From contig NC_086355.1 of NCBI RefSeq assembly GCF_036324505.1, positions 22,434,518 through 22,498,517 on the forward strand: a stretch of DNA of 64,000 bases. Reading direction: 5' to 3'. Every line of letters starts with the position of its first letter. The stretch's first letter is position 1. Of the stretch, positions 24,362-36,071 are shown in pieces. A program made the position numbers and the translations under genes. Source of the DNA: Eleginops maclovinus. Lineage: Eukaryota > Chordata > Actinopteri > Perciformes > Eleginopidae. Under the pieces are notes generated by a model. It saw nothing but the letters and a program-made list of their open reading frames with translations, had not been told where the DNA came from and made no database searches.

Positions 24362-25155
24362 AAGGCATTATGTTGCCTGGTAGGAATACTTACATACATA
24401 ATATGATGTTAAGGTTATTCATATTTACAGTTACAAAACTTCGAAGCGTTAAAGTATTGGGTGTAAAGCTTGAGTAAAAGTCGAAGTACCAGAGAGGAGG
24501 AATACTCTGTTACAAGTAAAAGACCTGCATTCAAAATTGTAGTCAAGTAAAAGTACAAAAGTAATAAGCATGAAAATATACTTAAAGTACCAAAAGTTAA
24601 AGTAGTCATTGTGCAGATTTTAGAATAATATGCAGCCATTTTAGAATAGTAGGCTATATATAATATGTTTTGATTAGAATTAATGTATGAATTTACTCCA
24701 TGTGTAACTACAGTCTGATTTAAGTGCTGATTATATTTCACATCATTAATACATTCTGCAAAGTAACTAAAGGTACTATTAACTAAATGTAGTTGAGTAC
24801 ACCATTTACCTCTGCATTGTAGTAGAGTAGAAGTGCCTTAGCAAAAATGGAAACACTCAGTAAAGTACAAGAACCTCAAAATTGTACTTTAGTACAGTTC
24901 ATGGGTAAATTTACATACGGTAGTTACTTCCTACCCCTGCCTTTAATAATATAAATAATGTGTGTTGAATAATATTTTTGTATTAAAAACCTAAATATGC
25001 AGCTACAAGTAACTTAATATGTAAAAAATAAATAAAAAGTAGTAGGCCTATAGTGTGAAAATACTTTTAAGTCAAATACAAGCGCCTCACTTTACTAAGG
25101 AACAGCATTCGACTGCATCCCGCCACTGATCTTGGATTCAGTCAGAGTTGTCGTT

Positions 25156-25477
25156 CGGTATCAGCTCACGGAAACGAGTTCAAAAAGTAGGGAGCTAACA
25201 AACGAGTCGTTGAAAACAACACGTGCCCTTATTTTGTGAACAAGGATGTTGTGTAAATCGTGTACACTCCGGTTGACTTGACAGAGCTCAACGGGACGGT
25301 TTTCCGAGAATCACGTGGTGTGTGGGAGTACAGCTGAATAAAAAAAACGCCCTATTTGTTTCACTCGCAACAGGAGCGATAAGGGCAGCACTGTTCGTTA
25401 CTTTCTGATTTACATTACGTTCCTGCTGCTCTTTCGAGAAACATCAAGAACAAACAACAACAACAACAACCACAGGT
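25156..25477 (+). promoter_or_regulatory. Candidate promoter and leader exon, copy 2
   Basis: Same sequence 1,116 bases further on, with the GAS-type TTCCGAGAA at 25302-25310 and the GTAAGG donor at 25476. Being nearest to the STAT coding exons it may be the main start, but nothing in the sequence decides between the copies. Confidence 0.4.
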
Positions 25478-25639
25478 AAGGCATTATGTTGCCTGGTAGG
25501 AATACTTACATACATAATATGATGTTAAGGTTATTCATATTTACAGTTACAAAACTTCGAAGCGTTAAAGTATTGGGTGTAAAGCTTGAATTATACTTGT
25601 TTTAACAGCCCTTACGCTTACGTCTTGCGTTTATGACCC

Positions 25640-26868
25640 AAGGGGCAACTTCCGAGTCTCCAAAATGAAGCCCATAAGGAAGTGCCAAAAACCTGCAGTT
25701 CCTCGAATGGCCGCGTGGCCTGGCTGCAAAACAGAGCAAATCCCCATAGAACCCCATGTTAAAATGTCTAACTTTGGAGCAGAAATAAACATGTTTACAG
25801 CCTGGTTCAAAAAACGGGTTTCTCTGTATAGCTAGTTTCCGCGTTCATGACAACTGTGAGGGGGGTGAATTTTCATTAAAAAATCCAGTTCAAAAGATAT
25901 TAAGCCATAAAGTTCTGCATAATTAGGGGCGTGGCCGATTTGAGTGACAGCTGGGGTTGTTATATTAAGGTTAGCCGCATGGGATAGCTGTCACCTCATC
26001 CACTCAGCTCTCTAAATCGTTGAACTTGACCTATCGGTCGTGTTAGGCTTTTCTGAGTATTTTAATACGAAATTCTGAGGGATAACATGTCTTGCTATGC
26101 AGTTAATTGTGCTAACAGACCATCCAAGGATTCTGTGGTTCGTTTTTTTCGGTGAGTGAAATGTTTTATTGAAGTGTATTATATATGTTAGCACCATTAG
26201 CAGGTATCGATTTTAAGAGTGCCTTAGGTCACCTCCTTATGCTGTAGGGTAGATTAACTTTACTGCAATCCAGTAATGACCGCTAAATTAGCTAACGTTA
26301 TAGTTATTGGGAATAATGTTAAAGAAAATATGTTCATTAAATGAAGTCCATCAAAGTATGTTGTTTAATGATGAAGTAGTCTTGCTCACGCTAGCTAGAT
26401 TGGTGATATATTCACAGTAACATTGACAAAATGTCAGCAAATCTAGTTTTTCTTTACCATCATAACATATAAATAAATACATGTTTGAAGTATTGTTGTA
26501 TAGTGTCAGGTTAACTTACCCCAAGAAACGTATTAAGCCGGAGGAAAATGTCAACGTCTGGTGAGTGCTGCGAGTTACAGTTCAGGTTAGCATATACCGG
26601 TAGCCTAACTTCTAGCTAGCTTGGTAACCTCGAGGTAGGTGGGCGTGTTCCAGCAGCCAGGCTTCATTCGCCCCGCCCCAGTTTCACTCACAACCCAACC
26701 CTTTAACCATTTATGGATTATCCGGGAGCAGGCGGAGTCAGGCACTGACAAGATGGCGCTGACAAGATGGCGGCCATTTGAGCTTCATTTGAGCTCTTCA
26801 GAAACCTATGGGTGACGTCACTGAGGGTTTGTCCATTATTTTTACAGTCAATGGTTTATGATAATGAC
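25640..26868 (+). mobile_element. Dispersed repeat carrying a THAP-domain first exon
   Basis: Left part reads AAGCCCATAAGGAAGTGCCA, later AATTAGGGGCGTGGCCGATT; right part reads CAAGATGGCGGCCATTTGAG and GGTGACGTCACTGAGGGTTT. I recognise both ends as belonging to one repeat common in teleost genomes. Only a single short exon is visible inside, so it is a non-autonomous or eroded copy. The superfamily is not certain; a THAP domain would fit a P-element-like origin. Confidence 0.55.
26087..26151 (+). pseudogene. THAP zinc-finger N-terminal exon fragment
   Basis: The 65-nt exon starts with ATG, encodes MSCYAVNCANRPSKDSVVRF and is followed by a GTGAGTG donor. The start Met, C-x4-C spacing and downstream aromatic/basic residues match the beginning of the THAP domain. 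The rest of the finger (the C-x(n)-C2H ligands and AVPTIF box) would be in later exons, which I cannot find before 29 kb. Confidence 0.6.
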
Positions 26869-26927
26869 TCGAGGCGTTTATACTTCATTTTGCTTTGTCG
26901 GCGGTTGCGTGTGCTGCGTGGCGATTC

Positions 26928-27060
26928 CCCGCCAGGACAGTAGGTGGAGCAGTGGGTTTTTCCAATGACAACCTTAGCCAAGCCTACTACGTTGAAAGGA
27001 AATTCACCGCCAGGACAGTAGGTGGAGCAATGTGTTTTTCAATGACGAACTTAGAGAGGA
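26928..27060 (+). repeat. Short tandem direct repeat, about 77-bp period
   Basis: CCGCCAGGACAGTAGGTGGA occurs at 26929 and 27007, each followed by GCAGTG/GCAATG, TTTTTC and AATGAC. Two degenerate units only. Confidence 0.75.
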
Positions 27061-29097
27061 CTACTATTTTGACGTCTGTGGGCGTGACAGCTTGCTTGTT
27101 TATATATCCAGTCTTGTTCTCTACACACACATTGTGAACCATGCCACGCACAACAAATAAACGTTTGAGGCTGATGAAAATGTTGCTAATTGAACAGGAA
27201 AGAATATTATTGCGAAGGAGAATGCGAAGACGAGAGGAAGAAGAAGAAGAAAGAAGACCGTCGGACCTCTTCTGACAGTCTCTCTTCCAGTGGATTCATG
27301 TTGTTGCTTCTTCTTCGTCGCTTTCTACCTTGACGTTCGAAAACAGCGGGGTTTTATTAGGGGATGAAACCGGAAGATGTGAACACGCCGCCGGACGTGA
27401 TGTAGATAGTGGCTTGCGCCAGTGCTTACGTCTTGCGTCTTACGTAAAAGTTAGAAAATTGAGGTGACACACGTGAGCACGCAAGGGGGGGCTTGCAACT
27501 GCGCAAGGGCTTGCGATGCGTCTTTTTTCAACGACTATAAATCAAGTTTAATGCCCTGGCAGCGCGTTTCTATGCAAAGCTAGACAGGTAGCTAACAACT
27601 TCAATCCTCCAATAATCACAAGGCTTTGTCTTTTCTTGAAGTTTACTGTAAGATTCTCATTGTGAAACTAGAAATACAATACAGAAATAAAGCATACATT
27701 AGTACATATATTATATACAATTCGCCATTCTACCATCAAAGGCATATGAAAACAACAGCTTACTGTAAATATAAGTGCAATAAGCACGCCAACATTTAAA
27801 GGCAATAAGCCTAAATGGATCATTTCTGATCTTCGCCTGACGTCGTACAAACGAAGCGAAGACAGAGAAAGGGGGAAATGTCACTGCGTGGTCCTCTTTT
27901 ATAATTGGATCCATGAGCTATCCATCTTTCTTGTAGGTTTAAGGGGAGCTTTTCTACTATTGGGTTTACTCCACGAACCGTATCCAAGTATGAGAGGCCT
28001 GTCAGATTGGAAATCTGCTGAGGCCTCTGAAAGTAAGTCTTGGATGGAGAGACCTTGTTGCTTCTCTAACGAACTTACTGTCTCCCGAATTTGGATGTTA
28101 GGGACTTTGGTGAATAGCTGGCTCTGCACAACCATTTCTGACTGGATTGTGAGAGTCCATTTGCATCTTTGCATATGGTGACAATTATTGGATTTACTTT
28201 TGACTTTTTCGCCGTCATTTTTTCCTTCTAATTTGTTATTCTGTTCTAAACCACACACTGTTAATTACTCAACAATTATCCACAATTATCCTTGTTTTTT
28301 ATTAGTTTGCTTGTGTAATGTCGGACTTTCTACCCGTCTGTCAGGACAGAAAGTCTGACCAGCTCAGGAACACGGGAAACTGTATACCGGTTTCTTTTCA
28401 TTTCAAAATAACAGTTTACCAGACCACTGGGTCATAAATGAGCATCTTTTCTGTGTTGCTGTGGGACTTCCCTGCAGGTTAAAAATTGATGCTAAAACTT
28501 CCCAGTGTGTTTAAATGTAACGCCAAGGGATCATGGCATCACGTCAACATAGGACGAGTTGGGAGTGAGAACGTGTTGCATCAGCAGTTCTGTGACTCTT
28601 TTAAGTTTCCCACCCAATGGGCCATCGGAAAGTGCCACAGCTGTCCCATCCCCACTGATCTCCAGCAGTAGTTTTAACTGTAGGCTCGGGTTTGGATGTG
28701 CTGTTGTTGGACAGGGGAGAAACTAGTGCCCCCTTGACACAGCCTGATCCTGTGTTTTATCCATGCCTGATTGGCCTAGTGCTTTTGCTACTGCGATTGT
28801 TTTTTTCATTCAATGGAGGTGTTTTCTGAAGTATATCAGTGGTCCAGTCCCTGAGTGGGATCCTTCACATGGCCCAACCCAAGAGGACCTATTAGCATTA
28901 CAATATTTCCTCGTCATCAACAGTTCTCCCCCGAGTGAGAAACTGGTGAAAAGCCAACGTTCTACTTAAAAAGCTAAACATAGAAAACGGCTGTACTGTG
29001 TAAAAACACCACAACAACATTCAATAAATGGTCCTTCATATTTAAGCAAACTATTGTAAAGGTAAAAGTAAGAGCAGCAAAAATAAAGAAGTGTAAA

Positions 29098-29140
<43 letters not shown>

Positions 29141-29392
29141 AATAATAAATATACAAAGACTATATATGATTGAATTACACTTAAGATAATAGGATGAGAT
29201 ATACTTTATTTAATCTCAAATCTGGATGTTTGATCGTTAAAGTAAAAAACAAGGAATTGCACATCATTCGAAATTCATAAGAGTAGAACATAAACATTAT
29301 ATATCTTGAATGTGTGTAATAGTATACATTTAAAAAAAGTGTGAAAGTAATGTGTTACATTTCCCTGTGAAAGTAAGTGATACAAAATATGT
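27061..29392. other. Unassigned region upstream of the STAT first exons
   Basis: No gene recognised. A small frame at 27140-27275 encodes an Arg/Glu-rich peptide, and a 119-codon frame lies at 28258-27899 on the minus strand; neither resembles a family I know. Two similar phrases CTTACGTCTTGCG at 25618 and 27425 flank the THAP repeat, suggesting that it inserted into an older element. A (TTA)n microsatellite lies at 29101-29148. Confidence 0.35.
29101..29148 (+). repeat. (TTA)n / (TAA)n microsatellite
   Basis: About 12 TTA units followed by an inverted AATAATAATAA tail. Confidence 0.95.
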
Positions 29393-30960
29393 GATTAAAT
29401 GCTGCTCAGCAAACACAACTGCAGAGCTGCAAACATTACTGAAGTGACAGCTCTGTTAGTCCAGGAAACTACTGTGTGAATCAAGGTTAAAACAAAGTCC
29501 AAAGTTCACCCAGTTAGCAGTCTCTGTGTATTTGTGGAGGAAGCCCATCTCATGGTAAAACCCTGCTATTGAACAAATGGGTAAATCTGGCAACGCCCCT
29601 CTCAGGAAACCGGGGGAGGGCTTTAGATTCCAAGCCGCTGGTATAGGGTAGGTGTGTGTCAGGACCCAGGTAGGGAGAGGGCGTTCTAGCATGCTCTGTC
29701 TGTAGTACTTTAAATGCAGGACTTTTAACGGAGTATTGTTACACTGTTCCATGTCTACTTTTAGTTAAGAATAATATCTGAGTACTTCTTCCACCTCTGC
29801 TGTCTGCAGATGGCCCAGTGGCAGGCCCTGCTGAGGCTGGACGCTGCCCTCCAGGCCCGGGTGAGCCAGCTGTATGAGGGGAAGTTCCCCAGAGAGATCC
29901 GCCACTGCCTGTGCGTCCTGATAGAGAGCCTGGACTGGTAGAGACACTGACAGGCACTGACAGTTTGTAGTACTAACAGGAATTGCCCATTTCTCTTTAC
30001 ATGCTATTGATACATCATGGTGGTTTTAAAAGCCACATGTGCATTGATTGCTGATTCAGCAGCAGAGCGTGACAGCTATGGCTTAAGTTGTTATACCTTC
30101 CAGCATTGATACCTGAGGTAAAAGCTAACATAAGCATTGATTTGCATCCCTGCTATTATAATTACAGTATTTATGGTTACAGTGTTGCATTTCCTGTAGT
30201 TAAATGTATTATCTTTTATACGTTTATGCATAATTTAGCATAATCTGCATGTTTTTAATGTATGACGTGTTTTTCCCAGAATATGAACTGCCTTTTTCGT
30301 TATTGGCACCAGGTAGCCTAAGCATGTTATGTTGCAACTATTCAGTTTTTTTTTACAATTTAACAATTTACTAAAAATGAGTTTAAATTATAGTTCAATC
30401 AGGAGAGACTTGTTTTGATGAAACAATATATATTTACTGACAAGAATACACAGATGAATGCAATGGGAGTGGAAATTAGACCCCGTTGTGCGGGAGTGTC
30501 ATTCGGGGCTGGGGGAAAACCGATAAATCAATTCAAAGATTTTGCAGTCTAAATGTCCAACATTTCTGGAATGACACTTACACTTTAACATGTATTCAGT
30601 GGTTCTTTGCAATGCATTTGAGCTTGAACTATGTCATTCAAGTCATTTCACCTTCCTGCAGTGTCAGCTCAGTTACGGCAAGTTTATTTATATAGCACCT
30701 TTCAACACAAGGCAATTCAAAGTGCTTTAAAAAAAGGAAAGACTTTAAGAGCATTAAGAAATGCATAAACAAATGGCATTTAAAAAAGAGTTATTAAAAA
30801 GCAAGGAGAATAAAATGAACATGAATAACACAGGTATAAATTACATGAATAAAAGTTACACTGCAATGTTAGATAAGAAGAGTTCATCTAAAGCAGGCTA
30901 AAAAAACTCTTCAGCCTGTAAAAACAACAGATTGTGAAGGACGATTTCACATTTTCTAGT
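29393..30960 (+). repeat. Segmental duplicate A holding a STAT first coding exon
   Basis: Nearly identical to 34498-36071, offset 5,105 at the left and 5,111 at the right. Single-base differences or indels were seen at several sites, so identity is about 99% by eye until the last 100 bases, where the copies diverge. Ends with CACATTTTCTAG in both. Confidence 0.93.
29810..29937 (+). CDS. STAT first coding exon, upstream copy (alternative or relic)
   Basis: Same 128-nt exon as at 34915-35042, beginning [20 protein letters not shown] and ending in ESLD plus TG of a split Trp codon. A good acceptor (pyrimidines then CTGCAG) stands directly before the ATG. The donor reads GTAGAG, whereas the downstream copy reads GTAAGA, one base having been lost or gained. 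Because 128 is not a multiple of three, including both copies in one message would break the frame, so at most one can be used. This copy is probably unused or weakly used. Confidence 0.6.
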
Positions 30961-31221
30961 TTTTTGTATTATTTTTATCCACTGATTGGTCGTAAAAATG
31001 TCACTCTTGATTAAAATTAATAGAAGTACTTTTGGCCAATCGCTGCGTTTCTTACATCTGGAGTAACATCTTGTTACGGGGTAGCCAGCTGTCACACCGG
31101 GTTTATCGTAACGCAACATTGCCCCCAGCACCGGTTGTTGCATAACAACAACATGGCCCCAGATGTCGGTTGCTGCGTAGCGCAGCATAGTTGATTTGTC
31201 ATTGTTGGGGATGTATGTTAT

Positions 31222-31308
31222 TCGTCGGTCTCTGCAGTACGGCAGGGATCATACAACTTCCGTGTTGCGGTAGTTTTATGATCCCAAAAGTAATGCAAAG
31301 ACCGACCA
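31222..31308. repeat. Imperfect foldback
   Basis: GTCGGTCTCTGCA pairs with TGCAAAGACCGAC, and inside it GGGATCATA pairs with TATGATCCC. It looks like the remnant of a small palindromic element. Confidence 0.6.
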
Positions 31309-31328
31309 ACGATTTCATCTCCTGTTAT

Positions 31329-31635
31329 CAGTGCCGCTGCTAGCCATTTTGGTGCCCTAAGCATAATTCCTTCATGATGCCCCCCCCCCAATAAAAAAAC
31401 ATTATGAGTTGTGATGAGTGAGTGGGGAGGGGAGGGGGGAGGGGAGAGGGGGGCACCATCGGTACCTTTGAGTAGTATGCCTAAAAAGTGCCTCATATTT
31501 CTATAGTCTACTGAAATAATTTCGGCCTTATAATTATTATGACGATTTTTCATTAGGCTATTTTTGGTGGTGCCCCCTCGACACTTGGTGCCCTACGCAC
31601 AGCGCGTAATGCGCGTTATGGGAGCGGCGGCACTG
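31329..31635. mobile_element. 307-bp non-autonomous hAT element
   Basis: Ends CAGTGCCGCTGCT and AGCGGCGGCACTG are inverted repeats. The identical 8-bp sequence CCTGTTAT stands on both sides (31321-31328 and 31636-31643), the target duplication size of hAT elements. No transposase remains. Confidence 0.93.
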
Positions 31636-32014
31636 CCTGTTATGAAAAGGGGCTCCATTTAAAATCGGAAGGTGTGTGGCTGCGCGTCTGATCCGCATAT
31701 ACAGTTGTCTCTGTCACCATGTCCAAACGTTTCTTAGTGAAAATATTTTGATCATTGGGAGATTTGGTTTATTCATTTTCTGAAGTAGTGCTCTGCAATT
31801 GCTGTGTGAGAGAATGAATGAGGACATCTGTGTATTAAATTGCCTTCTCTTAATCATAATTTGTACATGCCTCCTTTTCATTGGCCAACCTTTACATTCT
31901 GCTCCCATAACTTATTTGTATGCTAGCTGCACATAACTATTGCCTGTGTGTGTGATTTTGTTGTTTAAATATATGCTAATTTAATTGACTGGTTGATTTG
32001 TTTCCTTCCCTTAG

Positions 32015-34323
32015 GAATGTGCGGGCCACCTGGACCTCAGCAAGCTGATTTCGATCTCAATGGATGGTCCAAATGTAAATTTTAAGTTCTTTGAGCTGTT
32101 CCAGGCGGAATATGCTGACCTGTACGCTGGTTCTCAGCTCATATCTGTTGGTAGCTGCGGGTTACACACCGTACACCATGCCTTTAAAACAGGCTTCTCG
32201 TGGCAGGTGGACAAGATCCTCAGGGCCTTGCACACATTGTTGCATAATGTTCCCGCAAGACGAGAGGACTACGAGAAGACCACCAGGTCTACCCGCTTCC
32301 CGTTGGCATGGTGTGGGCACCGATGGCTGGTAAACCTGCCTGTCGTGATACGAGCGTTGGATATCTGGTCATCTATGCTGGTGTACACCAATGCTGTGAG
32401 GAGAAAGGAGCTTCCAAATCCTGGCACTGGAAGCTTTGCTGTAATCGAAGAAGCCCAGAAAGATCCCCTGACTCTACCTAAGCTGCAGTTTTTCAGGAGC
32501 ATCGCCCAGCTATTTGATCCGTTTTTAAGGAAGTACCAGACTGAGGAGCCGGTGATGCCTTACCTAGGCAAATATCTGGCAGAGTTGATCAAGGTAATGC
32601 CTTTTCTAATGAGCAGAACATTATTTAGGAAACTGTCATGAAATGGATGTATGGATTTTATGATTGATTGATAAATTGATTTTGAGAGTTTTGGTGTGGT
32701 TATGATGCCAGCCCACCGACCCACCCCATTACACCGCCAGCTCAAAAGTAAAGCATTATGTAGGCCTGTAATTAAACAAATACAGTTGTGAACAAAGACA
32801 CATTCACAGCAAATCTACAACAGTCAAAATGGTACACAGTATTTTGCAAAGTAATTATGTAATTGAAATGTTTCTTTTGTTATCGTCCAACAGAGTCTGA
32901 TGCGTCGTTTCGTGAAACGAGAGGTTCTGCAGGACATCACCACAGCCCAGCTTACCAAACTGGACATAGGTGACAAGAATATCTTGATGCCGGTGCACTG
33001 TGTTGATATTGGCTTGGGTGCTGAGGAGGCCCTCAAGGTACTAATAGCTTAATGTCAAAGATTATCAGGGGGAAGCCCATGTGTACAGCATTTTTGCTTA
33101 CATTCCTTTCGCATTTCTCTGTACAGAACAGCAAAAGTTCAGACCTCAGGATTCTTGAATTTAAAAGGGACTGCATGCAAGGACTCTCAAGCATGGTGAA
33201 GAAAGTACAGGAGAAGAGTCCTCTTAAGTACAGTACCGTTAGGCAGATGGATTGTCTAGACCCCACAGTGATGAGCAGTGATCCAGACGGCTGCAAGGCA
33301 AAGATGAAGGGACTTGTGCAGACATTTCTGCTCAACAGGCAGCTGGCAGGAGGAGTTTGTGCTGGTACTAGGAGTTCTAGAAAGGGCTGAGGAAAATTAT
33401 GCGTGCCACTTTCAGATAATCTTGTATATTATATTTAGCATCTGCATTTAGCAACTGATCAGTATTTATTGTATGTCAAAATATGATCACAATATATTTG
33501 AGTGTAGATCTCTTAAGTTAGGTTACTCCAGCAAATCATTTCCATGCACCCGTTTTGTGTGGTTTAAAGACTGTACCCCCACAGAGCTGTAAGGAAAGCC
33601 ACAATGGTGATGACTAAATGGAAGCCATAAGTAAATTTATTTTTACATCTTTTTGTCTCAGGGGACACCATTCTCCAACAGTTCGATGCTGCGTTGTCTG
33701 TGAAGTGCAGGCATGAAGATTTCATCTCCTTCAAGCCAATGCAAAAGAGGCTAGATGTCTTCCTTCATGGCTTCATCGGCAAGGCATACCCAGATCTTTG
33801 GGCGTTTCGCAAGACCCTTTTACTGCTTTCTCATGGTCAGGCGTCTGTAGAGAGAGGCTTCTCAGTGAACAAAGAGATCGAGACGGAGAATATGCAAGAA
33901 GAAACATTGGTCGCACACAGGCTTGTTTACGACTACGTTGCAATACATGGGGGCGTTACCAAGGTTCCACTTACACCTGACCTAATGAAATCTGTCATGG
34001 CTGCCAGGTCACGGTACCGTGTGCATTTGGACGAACAGAGGAAGAAGAAGGAGACAGAGACACAAGGGAAGAAAAGGGCACACGCGGAGGAGCAGTTACA
34101 AGACCTGAAAGTCAAGAGGGACAGTCTACATAAAGTTACTGAGAGCCTGGGCAAAGAGGCAGATGAGTTGGCAGAGCAAGCAGAGGGCAAGGCTGGGAGC
34201 AAAATGGCACATCTGATTTCAAAATCAAATGCTCTGAGGAGGGCTGCCAAAGACAAACTCTCCCAGCTTAAGGTTCTGGGGGATGAAATTGCCACCAAAA
34301 GTGCAGAGCTTAAAAGCATGTAA
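32015..34323 (+). CDS. hAT-type transposase-like gene, spliced, 5' part missing
   Basis: Four exons with proper splice sites join in frame: 32015-32593, 32894-33037, 33127-33364, 33662-34323 (541 codons, stop TAA). The start of the protein is not visible; the first exon opens after a TTCCCTTAG acceptor. Features: SMDGPNVNFKFFELF near the start, like the catalytic-core opening of fish hAT transposases; SVERGFSVNKEIE and the following residues, the C-terminal dimerisation motif; then a long Lys/Glu-rich coiled coil to the end. Right next to it, GCAGACACCCTG at 34486-34497 looks like a hAT terminal end, directly abutting duplicate B. No frameshift or stop interrupts 541 codons, so it is young or under selection. 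It lies in the sense direction inside the STAT 5' region. Confidence 0.7.
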
Positions 34324-34497
34324 ATAATGTAAATAATATGTTTGTTTCATTGACAATAAATGTAAATTGACGGCAATCTGGCTTTGTTATTTCTTTTTTT
34401 TTAATACTTCGTGAAGGTCTTAAATTTAACCCATGATGGTCTAAAAAAGGTCTAAAAAAGTCTAAAATTGCACTTGTTAAAACCTGCAGACACCCTG

Positions 34498-36071
34498 GAT
34501 TAAATGCTGCTCAGCAAACACAACTGCAGAGCTGCAAACATTACTGAAGTGACAGCTCTGTTAGTCCAGGAAACTACTGTGTGAATCAAGGTTAAAACAA
34601 AGTCCAAAGTTCACCCAGTTAGCAGTCTCTGTGTATTTGTGGAGGAAGCCCATCTCATGGTAAAACCCTGCTATTGAACAAATGGGTAAATCTGGCAACG
34701 CCCCTCTCAGGAAACCGGGGGAGGGCTTTAGATTCCAAGCCGCTGGTATAGGGTAGGTGTGTGTCAGGACCCGGGTAGGGAGAGGGCGTTCTAGCATGCT
34801 CTGTCTGTAGTACTTTAAATGCAGGACTTTTAACGGAGTATTGTTACACTGTTCCATGTCTACTTTTAGTTAAGAATAATATCTGAGTACTTCTTCCACC
34901 TCTGCTGTCTGCAGATGGCCCAGTGGCAGGCCCTGCTGAGGCTGGACGCTGCCCTCCAGGCCCGGGTGAGCCAGCTGTATGAGGGGAAGTTCCCCAGAGA
35001 GATCCGCCACTGCCTGTGCGTCCTGATAGAGAGCCTGGACTGGTAAGAGACACTGACAGGCACTGACAGTTTGTAGTACTAACAGGAATTGCCCATTTCT
35101 CTTTACATGCTATTGATACATCATGGTGGTTTTAAAAGCCACATGTGCATTGATTGCTGATTCAGCAGCAGAGCGTGACAGCTATGGCTTAAGTTGTTTA
35201 TACCTTCCAGCATTGATACCTGAGGTAAAAGCTAACATAAGCATTGATTTGCATCCCTGCTATTATAATTACAGTATTTATGGTTACAGTGTTGCATTTC
35301 CTGTAGTTAAATGTATTATCTTTTATACGTTTATGCATAATTTAGCATAATCTGCATGTTTTTAATGTATGACGTGTTTTTCCCAGAATATGAACTGCCT
35401 TTTTCGTTATTGGCACCAGGTAGCCTAAGCATGTTATGTTGCAACTATTCAGTTTTTTTTTACAATTTAACAATTTACTAAAAATGAGTTTAAATTATAG
35501 TTCAATCAGGAGAGACTTGTTTTGATGAAACAATATATATTTACTGACAAGAATACACAGATGAATGCAATGGGAGTGGAAATTAGACCCCGTTGTGCGG
35601 GAGTGTCATTCGGGCTGGGGGAAAACCGATAAATCAATTCAAAGATTTTGCAGTCTAAATGTCCAACATTTCTGGAATGACACTTACACTTTAACATGTA
35701 TTCAGTGGTTTCTTTGCAATGCATTTGAGCTTGAACTATTTCATTCAAGTCATTTCACCTTCCTGCATTGTCAGCTCAGTTACGGCAAGTTTATTTATAT
35801 AGCACCTTTCAACACAAGGCAATTCAAAGTGCTTTAAAAAAAGGAAAGACTTTAAGAGCATTAAGAAATGCATAAACAAATGGCATTTAAAAAAGAGTTA
35901 TTAAAAAGCAAGGAGAATAAAATGAACATGAATAACACGGGTATAAATTACATGAATAAAAGTTACACTGCAATGTTAGATAAGAATAGTTCAATTAAAA
36001 GCAGCGGCAGAAAGAAACGTCTTCAGCCTGGGTAAAAACAACAGATGTGTGCAGCTTTCACATTTTCTAGT
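34498..36071 (+). repeat. Segmental duplicate B holding the STAT first coding exon
   Basis: Partner of 29393-30960. Starts GATTAAATGCTGCTCAGCAA immediately after the hAT terminus. The last 100 bases diverge by several indels. Confidence 0.93.

Larger units (their letters stand above)
23353..25584 (+). repeat. 1,116-bp exact tandem duplication, two copies
   Basis: Unit 1 is 23353-24468 and unit 2 is 24469-25584. Matching landmarks keep a constant 1,116-base offset, so no indels. I noticed only two substitutions (GAGTGCACC versus GAGTACACC near 23682/24798; AAAGAAGGG versus AAAGTAGGG near 24070/25186). The junction shows CTTGA microhomology. The unit's left half is GGTGGAA-type hAT-like repeat. 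The right half is unique-looking GC-richer DNA with E-boxes, a STAT-type site, an A-rich TATA-like stretch and a probable leader exon. Confidence 0.95.

Noticed and set aside
23341..24741. Two identical 94-108-codon minus-strand frames
   Set aside because: Both lie in the hAT-like repeat half of the tandem duplication; similarity reflects duplicated DNA and not a protein family.
27899..28258. 119-codon minus-strand frame
   Set aside because: No recognisable motif, no splice context or partner exon; may be chance. Kept only in the region note.
28486..28969. Two short plus-strand frames and an antisense frame of 40-60 codons
   Set aside because: Stops break each frame; no family recognised on either strand.
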